64,000 bases of DNA. It comes from Eoetvoesia sp035555955 (GTDB taxonomy: Bacteria; Pseudomonadota; Gammaproteobacteria; Burkholderiales; Burkholderiaceae_B). Of the stretch, positions 9,560 to 17,441 are shown one piece after another. Made by a program: the position numbers and the translations under genes. The notes beneath the pieces are model-generated. The model ran no database searches. It had not been told where the DNA came from and saw only the letters and a program-made list of their open reading frames with translations. Positions within the stretch are counted from its first letter, which is position 1. The number at the start of each line of letters is the position of its first letter. The stretch covers positions 115,829-179,828 of the forward strand of contig NZ_DATMGA010000014.1 in assembly GCF_035555955.1 (NCBI RefSeq). The letters are read 5' to 3'.

Positions 9560-10204
9560 ATGAACCTTACTGGAGAGCAAAGCCTGCCCTTGGCGCGAGA
9601 GCGTGTCTGGACGGCGCTGATGGATCCGGAAACCCTGAAGGCGGCGATACCGGGCTGCGAGTCGGTCGTGGATCAGGGCGATGGCAGCTACAAGGCGGTG
9701 GTCGTGGCTGCCATCGGGCCGGTGAAGGCCCGATTCTCCGGAAAACTGAGATTCCAGGATGTGCAGGCTCCCGCCCGCTACACGCTGGATTTCGAGGGCG
9801 ACGGCGGGGTGGCGGGTTTCGCCAAGGGAAGCGCCGAGGTCGAACTGGCCGAGCTCTCGGAGCAAAGCACCAATCTGACTTACAAGGCGCAGGCCAAGAT
9901 AGGCGGGCGCCTGGCTCAAATCGGTTCGCGGCTGATCGATGCAACCGCCGCCCGCATGGCCACCCAGTTTTTCGATCGGCTGACCCAGCGCCTGACCGCT
10001 CCGGCCGAGCCGCGGGCGGAGGCGCCGACCGGTGCGCAGGCGGGAGCCACGCCCGCGGTTGCCCCGGTGGCGGCCCGCGAGGCGGCCGAGCAGGCTCCGG
10101 CCGGCGGCGGTCGCGCCATGGTTACCGTGCAGATGCCGGCCTGGACCTGGGCGTTTACCGTAACGGTGATCGCGCTATTGGCCGCCTATCTGGCAACGCG
10201 ATAG
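9560..10204 (+). CDS. CoxG-like SRPBCC protein with C-terminal membrane anchor
   Basis: This 214-residue protein has an N-terminal SRPBCC domain of the CO dehydrogenase subunit G family (residues about 1-145; VWTALMDPETLKAAIPGCES is the usual opening). A linker rich in Ala, Pro and Glu follows, then one C-terminal transmembrane segment (about 193-212). In Oligotropha (Afipia) carboxidovorans CoxG helps attach the molybdenum hydroxylase to the inner membrane, and a similar role is inferred here. The gene lies 17 bases after the large-subunit gene and 13 before the iron-sulfur subunit gene, so its product is very likely produced with the complex. Confidence 0.82.
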   Translation: MNLTGEQSLPLARERVWTALMDPETLKAAIPGCESVVDQGDGSYKAVVVAAIGPVKARFSGKLRFQDVQAPARYTLDFEGDGGVAGFAKGSAEVELAELSEQSTNLTYKAQAKIGGRLAQIGSRLIDATAARMATQFFDRLTQRLTAPAEPRAEAPTGAQAGATPAVAPVAAREAAEQAPAGGGRAMVTVQMPAWTWAFTVTVIALLAAYLATR

Positions 10205-10217
10205 GGAGGGTGTGTTG

Positions 10218-10712
10218 ATGTCCCGTTCCATAGTTACCATCACCGTCAATGGCATCGTGCATTCGCATGAAGTCGAGGCCAGGACGCTGCTTGTGCATTA
10301 CCTGCGCGAGCACTGCTCGCAAAAAGGCGCGCACGTGGGTTGCGACACGACGCAATGCGGCTGCTGCACCGTTCACCTGGATGGCCGTAGCGTGAAGTCC
10401 TGCACGGTGCTGGCCGTCATGGCCGATGGCCGCGAAGTGACGACCATAGAAGGCCTGGGCACCGCGGCCCATATGCATCCCCTGCAGGAGGCTTTTCGCG
10501 AGCATCACGCCCTGCAGTGCGGCTACTGCACGCCCGGCATGGTGATGCAGGGCGTCGATATCCTGCGGCGCGGCTGCGCGGGCGACGAGGCGACGATACG
10601 TCACGAGCTCGAGGGAAACCTGTGCCGCTGCACGGGCTATCAGAACATCGTCGATGCGATTCATTCGTGTGCCGACGCCGTCCCGTCCCAGATACCCATC
10701 GGCGAGGCCTGA
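10218..10712 (+). CDS. molybdenum hydroxylase [2Fe-2S] subunit (CoxS-like)
   Basis: This 164-residue protein is the iron-sulfur electron-transfer subunit of the hydroxylase. The plant-type ferredoxin cluster is held by Cys42, Cys47, Cys50 and Cys62 (GCDTTQCGCC, then KSC). The second cluster is held by Cys101, Cys104, Cys136 and Cys138 (QCGYCTPGMVMQG and EGNLCRCTGYQN). All eight ligands are present. The ATG at 10218 has a strong AGGGAGGG upstream; a GTG at 10212 lies too close to it. Length is normal for the family. Confidence 0.92.
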   Translation: MSRSIVTITVNGIVHSHEVEARTLLVHYLREHCSQKGAHVGCDTTQCGCCTVHLDGRSVKSCTVLAVMADGREVTTIEGLGTAAHMHPLQEAFREHHALQCGYCTPGMVMQGVDILRRGCAGDEATIRHELEGNLCRCTGYQNIVDAIHSCADAVPSQIPIGEA

Positions 10713-10714
10713 AC

Positions 10715-11530
10715 ATGTACGACTTCAGCTATGTACGTCCGGGCAGCATCGACGAGGCAGCGAAAATCCTGCTTGGCGACCCCAATGCCCGTCCGCTGTC
10801 GGGCGGGCAGACCTTGATTCCCACCTTGAAGCAACGATTGGCAAGCCCCACCGTGCTGGTCGATCTGCAGGGCATACCCGAGTTGTACGGCATCGAGGCG
10901 GGCAGCACGCATATTGTGGTCGGCGCCATGACGCGGCATGCGGAAGTGGCGGCGCATGCGGGCATCAAAAAAGCCATTCCCGCGCTGGCGTTCCTGGCCG
11001 GTGGCATTGCCGATTCGCAGGTTCGCCACATGGGCACCATGGGCGGTTCCGTGTCCAACAACGATCCCGCCGCCGACTATCCTGCGGCGGTGCTGGGGCT
11101 TGGCGCCGAGCTGCGCACCAATCGCCGCACCATTGCCGCCGACGATTTCTTCACCGGCCTGTTCAGCACCGCGCTGGAGGCCGGCGAGCTGCTGATGCAG
11201 ATACGCTTCCCGATCCCGTTGCAGGCGGGCTATTGCAAGATACCCAATCCGGCTTCGGGCTTCGTGGTGGCCGGCTGCTTCATTGCCCGGACGGAGCCGG
11301 GCGGGGTGAGGGTGGCGGTCAACGGGGCGGGACCCTGCGTGTTCCGCCAGCGCGAGTTCGAACGCCGGCTGGGCCTGGAGTTCGGGCCAGCGGCGCTGAC
11401 CGATTGCGCGCAGTCGCCGGAGGGGCTCAATTCCGACATCCATGCCAGCGCATCCTATCGGGCCAGCCTGGTGGGCGTCGCGGCCAAGCGCGCCCTGGCG
11501 TTCGCGCTTGGGACATCGGCGAGAACCTGA
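10715..11530 (+). CDS. molybdenum hydroxylase FAD-binding subunit (CoxM-like)
   Basis: This 271-residue protein is the FAD-binding medium subunit that passes electrons from the iron-sulfur clusters to the final acceptor. The two conserved FAD motifs are visible: LSGGQTLIPTLKQRL near residue 30 and GTMGGSVSNNDPAADYPA near residue 110. The start ATG at 10715 lies two bases after the stop of the iron-sulfur gene, so translation is probably coupled. An in-frame extension upstream to 10517 overlaps the preceding gene and is rejected. Subunit order in the operon is L, G, S, M. Confidence 0.9.
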   Translation: MYDFSYVRPGSIDEAAKILLGDPNARPLSGGQTLIPTLKQRLASPTVLVDLQGIPELYGIEAGSTHIVVGAMTRHAEVAAHAGIKKAIPALAFLAGGIADSQVRHMGTMGGSVSNNDPAADYPAAVLGLGAELRTNRRTIAADDFFTGLFSTALEAGELLMQIRFPIPLQAGYCKIPNPASGFVVAGCFIARTEPGGVRVAVNGAGPCVFRQREFERRLGLEFGPAALTDCAQSPEGLNSDIHASASYRASLVGVAAKRALAFALGTSART

Positions 11531-11566
11531 CGTTTTTCCATTGCCTGGGAGTTTGAGGGGTATTCA

Positions 11567-12424
11567 ATGAAGCTTATGTCGTTTTTTGTTCAGCATCGCG
11601 CCACCTTCGGTCTGGTCGAGGGCGAGCGGATTTTCGATCTTGGGGTGCGGCTGCGGGACAATTGCCCTGATCTGCTGTTCGCTCTGAGGGGCGGTTGGCT
11701 GGATCGTTTCGAAGGCCTTGTGGCGGGTGCTCCGGCCGATTACCGGGTCGACGAGGTCACGTTCCTGCCGGTCATCCCGAATCCGCCGCGCATTTTCTGC
11801 GCCGGGCTCAATTACAAGGCGCACCGGGTCGAGGGGAACCGCCCGGACACCGCCGTCCCCGTGGTTTTCACCCGCGTGGCGGAGTCCCAGACGGGGCACG
11901 GACGGCCCCTGGTGTGTCCCATCGAGTCGGATCAATTCGATTTCGAGGGCGAGATCGCCATCGTCATCGGCAAAGGCGGGCGCCGTATTCCGCAAGACCA
12001 GGCCTATTCCCATATTGCGGGCATGTCTTGCTACAACGACGGCTCGGTGCGCGATTGGCAACTGGCCACGTCGCAATGGGCGCCTGGCAAGAATTTCCCG
12101 GCCACCGGAGCCTTCGGCCCATGGATGGTCACCGCGGACGAGTTGCCGCCCGCGGTCCCGACCAGCCTGGTCACACGCCTGAACGGCGTCGAGATGCAAC
12201 GCACCACCACTGACATGCTGACGTTCTCGATGCCCGAGCTGATCAGCCATATCTCGACCTTTACCACGCTGGAGCCGGGCGACGTGATCGTCACGGGAAC
12301 GCCGGGCGGAGTGGGGCTGCGGCGCGATCCGCCTTTGTTCATGAAGCATGGCGACACGGTCGAGGTCGAGGTGCAGGGCATTGGCGTCTTGCGCAATCCG
12401 GTAATGAAGGAGACGGCCCGATAG
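11567..12424 (+). CDS. fumarylacetoacetate hydrolase family protein
   Basis: This 285-residue enzyme belongs to the FAH superfamily, which contains hydratases, hydrolases, decarboxylases and isomerases acting on products of meta-cleavage pathways. It opens with the FAH N-terminal domain (MKLMSFFVQHRATFGLVEG) and then shows FCAGLNYKAH, the metal-binding EGEIAIVIGKGG, SCYNDGSVRDWQ and VTGTPGGVG. In this operon it probably acts on the ring-cleavage product of the extradiol dioxygenase, as a 2-hydroxydienoate hydratase or isomerase. Which reaction cannot be told from sequence alone. A 36-base gap separates it from the FAD-subunit gene. Confidence 0.85.
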   Translation: MKLMSFFVQHRATFGLVEGERIFDLGVRLRDNCPDLLFALRGGWLDRFEGLVAGAPADYRVDEVTFLPVIPNPPRIFCAGLNYKAHRVEGNRPDTAVPVVFTRVAESQTGHGRPLVCPIESDQFDFEGEIAIVIGKGGRRIPQDQAYSHIAGMSCYNDGSVRDWQLATSQWAPGKNFPATGAFGPWMVTADELPPAVPTSLVTRLNGVEMQRTTTDMLTFSMPELISHISTFTTLEPGDVIVTGTPGGVGLRRDPPLFMKHGDTVEVEVQGIGVLRNPVMKETAR

Positions 12425-12507
12425 GCCCGGCATTGGAATTTCAAGCCCGGGCGGATCGTTCAGGCCCGAGCCGCCGATCTTCCCGCGATTTCATCGCTAA
12501 CTATGTA

Positions 12508-13311
12508 ATGACTACTATGAACTCGATAAACATCAGTGTGCAAAACCTGGCCGGGGCGGATGACGCTTCCAAGGTCGATGGTCTTTCCCCGCAAACCCGG
12601 CAGGCGCTCATGTTGGCCAGTACGGCCAATATCGCGAATGCCTTGCTCAAGCGAGGCTTTCGCAATACGTGCATGCTGGGGCTGTCGCCGTTGTCGCCGG
12701 ACCAGCCCCGCATGGTCGGTCCGGCCTATACCTTGCGGTTCATTCCCGCCCGCGAGGACATAGACAGCCTGACGAACTATGGCAGCCTTGAGAATAAGCA
12801 CCGCGTCGCCATGGAGGAATGCCCGGCAGGCAGCGTGCTGGTCATCGATGCGTTCGGCAATACGCGCGTTTCGTCCATGGGCGACATGATGGCCAGCCGA
12901 CTGAAGAAGCGCGGTGTCGCCGGCGTGGTCACGGATGGCGGCTATCGCGATACCAGCGGCATAAAAGGCACGGGGCTGCCGGCCTATCAACGGCAGGGGG
13001 CTTCGCCAGCGACGCCCATCGCGATGCATGCGCTCGAGCTGAACAAGCCGGTCGGCTGCGCCGGCGTGGCCATTTATCCCGGCGACATCATCGTGGGCGA
13101 TGCCGATGGCGTGGTGGTGATTCCGCGCCATTTGGTCGACGAGGTGGCCGAGGAGGCCGGGGCCGCCGAGGAGTACGAAGTCTTCGCCGCCCTGCATATT
13201 GAAAATGGCCGGTCGCTCATGGAAATGTTCCCCGCCACGCCCGAAAGCCTCAAGGAATACGAGCGCTGGGTGAAGGCGGGGCGCCCGTCATTGGCGGAGT
13301 TCGTGGAATGA
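12508..13311 (+). CDS. RraA-like aldolase / decarboxylase
   Basis: This protein (267 residues from the ATG at 12508) belongs to the RraA-like fold that includes 4-hydroxy-4-methyl-2-oxoglutarate and 4-carboxy-4-hydroxy-2-oxoadipate aldolases. Known class II pyruvate aldolases of this family use an Arg-Asp pair in a GxxRD context; here it is Arg147-Asp148 in TDGGYRD. GDMMASRLKKRGVAG and GDADGVVVIP are also typical. The likely job is the last carbon-carbon cleavage of the pathway, giving pyruvate. The start is uncertain: ATGs at 12508 and 12517 are both plausible and neither has a good ribosome site. The gene overlaps the following cupin gene by four bases. Confidence 0.82.
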   Translation: MTTMNSINISVQNLAGADDASKVDGLSPQTRQALMLASTANIANALLKRGFRNTCMLGLSPLSPDQPRMVGPAYTLRFIPAREDIDSLTNYGSLENKHRVAMEECPAGSVLVIDAFGNTRVSSMGDMMASRLKKRGVAGVVTDGGYRDTSGIKGTGLPAYQRQGASPATPIAMHALELNKPVGCAGVAIYPGDIIVGDADGVVVIPRHLVDEVAEEAGAAEEYEVFAALHIENGRSLMEMFPATPESLKEYERWVKAGRPSLAEFVE

Positions 13312-13733
13312 CGGCCGATATGAATACAATGAAGACGCTCGAGCTTCTGATCCACTCTACCGAGCTCGACCCCGAAAAGTGGGTGCTCTTTCCGGACTTC
13401 GGGCTGCGCCAGTATTTTCTATGGAAGAACCCCGACACCAGCGCCAGCATTGCGCTGCTCGAGTTCGAGAAGGGCGGCCATATTCCAGTCAAGCACACGC
13501 ATGCTTCCAACCAGTTCATGTACTGCCTGGAGGGCGACTACGAATATACGGATGTGGGCTTGCGCCTGAGGCCCGGTTCGTTCTACATGAACCCGGTGGG
13601 GCATCCGCACGGCCCCACACTGGCTCATGAGCGTAGCGTGCTCATCGAAATCTACGACGGGCCCCACTATCACGAGAAGCCGGTGTTCCATACCGATGAA
13701 ACGATCGGCGGCTTCCTGGCGAAGCCGGACTGA
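13308..13733 (+). CDS. small cupin-domain protein
   Basis: This 141-residue protein is a single cupin barrel. The first cupin motif is visible as GGHIPVKHTHASNQFMYCLEGDYEY and the second as GSFYMNPVGHPHGP, giving histidines at the usual metal positions. The ATG overlaps the TGA of the RraA-like gene (ATGA), so translation is coupled and a role in the same pathway is likely. Small cupins in such operons can be dioxygenases, isomerases or binding proteins, and the sequence does not decide which. It is the last gene of the plus-strand operon. The 74 bases to the convergent regulator gene show only a weak GCCGC/GCGGC hairpin before GTTTT. Confidence 0.72.
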   Translation: MTADMNTMKTLELLIHSTELDPEKWVLFPDFGLRQYFLWKNPDTSASIALLEFEKGGHIPVKHTHASNQFMYCLEGDYEYTDVGLRLRPGSFYMNPVGHPHGPTLAHERSVLIEIYDGPHYHEKPVFHTDETIGGFLAKPD

Positions 13734-13807
13734 ACCGTTGAGTCCCTGGCGGGAAATGCGTGGTTGGGTATCGGGCCGCGCATCGGGGTTGCGGCTGCCG
13801 TTTTCGC

Positions 13808-14482
13808 CTAACCCAGGTATTTTTGCTGGATCGAGCCGATATGCTCCTGCATGCGCTGGATCGCGGCCTTTTTGTCGCCGCGTTCGATTTCGGCGTACAG
13901 GCGTTCCAGTTCGTCGGTGTTCGCGGGTTCGCTGCGATCCGTCAAGGGACGAAACCACAGGCGAACCGATCGGTCCAGCAACTGGGCGGCAAAGTTCGCC
14001 AGCAGCTTGTTGTTGGCAGCTTCGTACAAGGTTTGATGGAACAGCCGGTCGATTTCCATGGCGCCGTAGCGGTCGTTGTTCCGGTGCCGTTCCTTGCCGG
14101 CTTCGATAAGCTGTTTCAGCTTGGACAGCAGCTCCGGCGTCGAGTGCTCGACGGCCAGGCCGGTTAGGTAAGGCTCCACCAGTTGACGAGAGGCAATGAG
14201 GTCCAGAAAGCCGTCCAGCGTCTCGGCCTTTACCAAAATGCCCTTGCGCGGCAGGATCTCCACCAGGCCCTCGCGATCGAGCCGGTGTATGGCCAGATGA
14301 ATGGGGCTGCGGCCCAGGGACAAGGTTTCGCACAGGATCGCCACGTTGATATGTTCGCCCGGCGTCAACTGGTGCGTCAGGATCATTTTCTTGATGGCTA
14401 TATAGGCTTTGTCCGCCAGAGGCACGGTGATTGCCGGCTTTTTTTTCCTGGAGTTACGTGGCGTTGAGGGCGCGGTGGGCAT
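13808..14482 (-). CDS. GntR family transcriptional regulator, FCD type
   Basis: This regulator of about 224 residues has an N-terminal winged helix (DKAYIAIKKMILTHQLTPGE, then LGRSPIHLAIHRLDREGLV) and a C-terminal all-helical FCD ligand-binding domain (from about residue 80; LIASRQLVEPYLTGLAVE). The start is placed at the internal Met at 14482, because the segment upstream looks non-coding. It is convergent with the region A operon and lies downstream of a RidA gene on the same strand. It is the best candidate to control both. FCD regulators usually bind small carboxylic acids and mostly act as repressors. Confidence 0.82.
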   Translation of the reverse strand: MPTAPSTPRNSRKKKPAITVPLADKAYIAIKKMILTHQLTPGEHINVAILCETLSLGRSPIHLAIHRLDREGLVEILPRKGILVKAETLDGFLDLIASRQLVEPYLTGLAVEHSTPELLSKLKQLIEAGKERHRNNDRYGAMEIDRLFHQTLYEAANNKLLANFAAQLLDRSVRLWFRPLTDRSEPANTDELERLYAEIERGDKKAAIQRMQEHIGSIQQKYLG

Positions 14483-14651
14483 AGGACAGGGGCTTTCTGT
14501 ACGAAACTGAAGAAACCGGCGGGACGTTTTTGACTTTGTCGTTCGCACTGTAGCACGGCTGCGGGGCGCCGACGCGGCCCGCAGCCATTCGGGCCGGCCA
14601 GATTCGACGGCGTGGCTGGGCCAATGCGGCGTGGCCGCGCGCTGTGTCCGG

Positions 14652-14673
14652 CTGAACCGGCATGCCGGTTCAG
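14652..14673. repeat. perfect inverted repeat over the RidA stop codon
   Basis: CTGAACCGGCA is followed directly by its exact reverse complement, making a 22-bp perfect palindrome. It covers the TGA stop codon of the RidA gene (14670-14672). In the RNA it can fold into a strong hairpin at the end of that cistron, but no U-run follows, so it is not a classical terminator. It could act as a transcript 3' end, an attenuator before the downstream regulator gene, or a protein-binding site. Confidence 0.6.
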
Positions 14674-15071
14674 GCGCTGCAGCCTATGCGGGCCTGAGCC
14701 TGGATTTCCAGCAGGATTTCGGGCTTGGCCAATCCTTTGACTTCGATGAGGGCGCATGCCGGGAAGTCTCCGGTGAAGAATTCCTTGCGGGCTTTCCAGA
14801 CGCCCTGGTTGCCCTTGATATTGGTGACGAAGATAGTCATGGTGACGACATCGTCCATTTTGCCGCCGCCGGCTTCGACCAGGTTCTTGATTTTGCCGAA
14901 AATCACCTTGGCTTGTTCGTATTCGTCGCTGCCGAGGATGGTTTCGCCGTCGTTGGCGCGCGAGGTGAGCCCGGAAAGATACAAGGTGTCGTCCACTTTG
15001 AGGCAGTTGGACCAAAGGCCGGGCGCAGCTTCTGCGACATTGGGGCTGATGACGCGGGTTTTCTTCGACAT
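14670..15071 (-). CDS. RidA family protein
   Basis: This 133-residue protein belongs to the RidA / YjgF / UK114 family, trimeric enzymes that hydrolyse reactive enamine/imine intermediates. Some pathway-specific members act as aminoacrylate or aminomuconate deaminases. Family landmarks are LYLSGLTSRAN, EYEQAKVIFGKIKNLVEAGG, VTMTIFVTNIKG and the C-terminal FPACALIEVKGLAKPEILLEI. The catalytic arginine of RidA proper (in RxxxEV near the C-terminus) is not in the standard setting; the segment reads CALIEVKGLA, so it is a subfamily member. The ATG at 15071 has AGGAG seven bases before it. It precedes the GntR gene and a palindromic operator candidate lies 32 bases upstream. Confidence 0.85.
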   Translation of the reverse strand: MSKKTRVISPNVAEAAPGLWSNCLKVDDTLYLSGLTSRANDGETILGSDEYEQAKVIFGKIKNLVEAGGGKMDDVVTMTIFVTNIKGNQGVWKARKEFFTGDFPACALIEVKGLAKPEILLEIQAQARIGCSA

Positions 15072-15102
15072 GGGATGTCTCCTGATTTCGGTTTGTAAAA
15101 TC

Positions 15103-15120
15103 ACAGTGAAATTTCACTGT
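15103..15120. promoter_or_regulatory. palindromic operator candidate upstream of the RidA-GntR genes
   Basis: ACAGTGAAA is followed directly by TTTCACTGT, an 18-bp perfect palindrome, and the symmetry extends to about 24 bp with one mismatched pair. It lies 32 bases upstream of the RidA start, in the position of a promoter operator. A dimeric regulator such as the GntR/FCD protein encoded downstream in the same direction is the obvious candidate binder. No second exact copy was noticed upstream of the gene at 185. Confidence 0.6.
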
Positions 15121-15232
15121 AATGCAATAGTAAATGACTGCACGCCAAAGCGCAAGCCCTGGAGGTCAGGCCGAGGTCGAGCGAGACAATGTCGATACGG
15201 CGTCGGAGGCGGCCCCGCGCCGGCTTCGTCCG

Positions 15233-16036
15233 TCAGGTAGCGCGGGCGAGAATGGCCTGCGCGCGCAGCAGTACAGGCTTGTCGACCATCTTGCCGTCGA
15301 CGGCGATGGCCGCTCCGTGAGCCGAAGCGGCGGCCTCGACGATGCGCTTCGCCCACTGTATTTCCTGTTCCGAGGGCCTGAAGATGTCGTTGACGATGTC
15401 GACCTGCCGCGGATGTATGCACAGCTTGGCGCCGAACCCGAGGCTTTTGGCGCGCCGCGCATCGGCGCGCAGCACCGCGGGATCCTGCAGCGATGCGGTG
15501 ACGCCGTCGACCGGGCTTTGAATGCCCGCGACCCGCGACACCAGAACCAACTGGGAGCGGTAATACAGCAGGGCTTCGTTATCGTCCGGGATTCCCATGT
15601 CGAGCTGGAAATCGAAGGAGCCGAACATCAGCCGCTGCACGCCTTCGCACTGCGCCATGGCATGGGCATTCCACATGCCCTTGGCCGATTCGATCATCGG
15701 CAGGAGGGGGGCGCCGCCGAGCTGCTTGACGATGAACTCGATGTCGCCGACCTGCTCGGCCTTGGGCAGGACGATTCCCGCCGCACCGGCGATTCGGCAC
15801 ATCTGCAGGTCGTCGCGGAACCACTCGGTTTCGATGCCGTTGATCCGGACCAATGCCGGCGGCAGGGCGGCAAGATGCTGGGCGACGCTGTCGCGGGCGG
15901 ACTGTTTGTCCTGCGGCGCCACGGCGTCTTCCAGGTCGAGGATGACCGCGTCGGCGCCACTGTCGAACGCCTTGGCATAGCGGTCGGGGCGGGTTCCCGG
16001 TACGAAGAGATAAGAGCTGGCGGGTTTTGTTTGCAT
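15233..16036 (-). CDS. CitE-like CoA-ester lyase (malyl-/citramalyl-CoA lyase type)
   Basis: This protein of 267 residues belongs to the HpcH/HpaI aldolase family in its CitE branch, which cleaves 3-hydroxyacyl-CoA thioesters such as malyl-CoA or citramalyl-CoA in a Mg-dependent reaction. The opening SSYLFVPGTRPDRYAKAFDS, the ADAVILDLEDAV loop with metal-binding acids, LPKAEQVGDIEFI, LPMIESAKG and GAKLCIHPRQVDIV are all typical. The Met at 16036 is chosen because SSYLFVPG follows closely; an upstream in-frame Met at 16072 would overlap the preceding gene. It is the last gene of the five-gene minus operon, suggesting final cleavage of a C5 hydroxyacyl-CoA into pyruvate and acetyl-CoA. Confidence 0.85.
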   Translation of the reverse strand: MQTKPASSYLFVPGTRPDRYAKAFDSGADAVILDLEDAVAPQDKQSARDSVAQHLAALPPALVRINGIETEWFRDDLQMCRIAGAAGIVLPKAEQVGDIEFIVKQLGGAPLLPMIESAKGMWNAHAMAQCEGVQRLMFGSFDFQLDMGIPDDNEALLYYRSQLVLVSRVAGIQSPVDGVTASLQDPAVLRADARRAKSLGFGAKLCIHPRQVDIVNDIFRPSEQEIQWAKRIVEAAASAHGAAIAVDGKMVDKPVLLRAQAILARAT

Positions 16037-16068
16037 GGGCGGAACGATGTGATGAGTCAATGAGTGGA

Positions 16069-17430
16069 TCACGCAATCCAGCTGCCGATGATAGGCGCAT
16101 TGGCCACATCCCAGATATTACGGAAAGCCCGGTGCATTTGCGCTTCGTCCGCGGCGCCCGAGAAGCGGGCGAGCCGCAGCGCTTTTTCTTCCAGCTCGGC
16201 GCGCGTCAGGGTATTGCCGGGGTCGCCCTTGGGTTCGTCCACGCGGGCTGTGAACACGCGGCCGTCGGTGGTGCGCACGCTCACCTTGCCAAGCCAGCGC
16301 GCGGGATAGGCTCGATCGACTTCCTCGTCCAGCGCCATGCTGACCCTCTTGTTGAACGCGGCCACGCGCGGATCGTTGAACGACGATTCGAATTCATTGA
16401 CGCCGGCATGCTGGAAGATGGCGATGAGGCCCAGCACCGTTCCCATCGAGAACTTGGCCTGATGCACGGTAACGGGCTCGACGACCGGGCCGAGGACGTC
16501 GATGGCGCCCTGGTGGACGTGCGCGGTGACGTGCGCAATGTCGTCGGCCTGCAGGTCTTGCTGCTGCATCAGCAATAGCAAGGCGTCTGCGGCCGGGTGG
16601 GTGTGCCGGCAGGAGGCATGGTATTTAAAAGAGGTTTCAGCCAGCGCCCAGCGCTCGGACAGGCGGTCGGTCAGTTTGCCCGGAACCGCATCGCTGGACA
16701 TTCCCGCTGCCATGCCTTGCGCGCCTTCCAGTATTTGTCTGGCCCCGGTAAAGCCGTCTTTGGCGAGGTAGGCGGCGGCCAGGCCGCTGGCGCAGGCATG
16801 CGCCGTGTGCAGTTGCTTGGAGTCGGCGGCGTCGTGCAGGAATTCCCACAGGCCGGCCGCCTGGGTGCCCGCCGAGCCGATGGCATGCAGCATTTGCTCG
16901 GGCGTGGCGTCGAGCAGGCGAGCCGTGGCGACGGCTGCTGCAATGGTGCCAGCGGTGCCTGTGGTGTGGAACACCTTGTAGTGGGACCGGCCCAGGAACT
17001 CACCGATGCGGATGCCCGCCTCGTATCCGGCCACGGCCGCTGTCAGCAGGTCGCGGCCCGAGCGTCCCAGGGCCTGGGCCACGGCGAGGGCGGCGGGGAA
17101 CACCACGGTTGCCGGGTGAAATACCGAGCCGTTGTGTACATCGTCCTGCTCGGCGAAATGCGACGAGGCGGCGTTGACCATGGCGGCGAAATAGGGCGTG
17201 CTGCGGCGGCGGGAGATCAGGACGTCGGAGGCGCCTTGTCCGGGTCCCATCGCAACGGCAAAGCGCTCTATGGACTCCACGGGCCGGGCGCCTTTGCCGG
17301 CCAGTGCCGAGCCGTACCAGTCCAGCAGCAGGTCTTCGGTGCGGCGCACGACCGCCTCGGGGATCTGGTCGAAGGACAGTCGGGCGGCGAATTCCGCCAG
17401 TATGGCGCTTGGGCTTTGAGGGTTCTGCAT
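16069..17430 (-). CDS. MmgE/PrpD family protein
   Basis: This 453-residue protein is a member of the MmgE/PrpD family, which includes 2-methylcitrate dehydratase and cis-aconitate decarboxylase (the itaconate-forming enzyme). It shows LSFDQIPEAVVRRTEDLLLDWYGSALAG at the start, AGYEAGIRIGEFLG and FKYHASCRHTHPAADALL with the family's His-rich loop. The true start is the Met at 17430 with an AAAGAGA ribosome site; the longer frame to 18012 runs antisense-like through the CoA-transferase gene in another phase and is spurious. Placed between a CoA-transferase and a CitE-like lyase, it probably dehydrates, decarboxylates or isomerises a C5 or C6 diacid. Confidence 0.82.
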   Translation of the reverse strand: MQNPQSPSAILAEFAARLSFDQIPEAVVRRTEDLLLDWYGSALAGKGARPVESIERFAVAMGPGQGASDVLISRRRSTPYFAAMVNAASSHFAEQDDVHNGSVFHPATVVFPAALAVAQALGRSGRDLLTAAVAGYEAGIRIGEFLGRSHYKVFHTTGTAGTIAAAVATARLLDATPEQMLHAIGSAGTQAAGLWEFLHDAADSKQLHTAHACASGLAAAYLAKDGFTGARQILEGAQGMAAGMSSDAVPGKLTDRLSERWALAETSFKYHASCRHTHPAADALLLLMQQQDLQADDIAHVTAHVHQGAIDVLGPVVEPVTVHQAKFSMGTVLGLIAIFQHAGVNEFESSFNDPRVAAFNKRVSMALDEEVDRAYPARWLGKVSVRTTDGRVFTARVDEPKGDPGNTLTRAELEEKALRLARFSGAADEAQMHRAFRNIWDVANAPIIGSWIA

Positions 17431-17441
17431 ATGATTCTCTT

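Noticed and set aside
7152..11530. True aerobic CO dehydrogenase (coxLGSM)
   Set aside because: The active-site loop of the large subunit reads RGAGR, not the CSFR loop with the copper-binding cysteine of form I CO dehydrogenases. The gene neighbours are aromatic-degradation genes.
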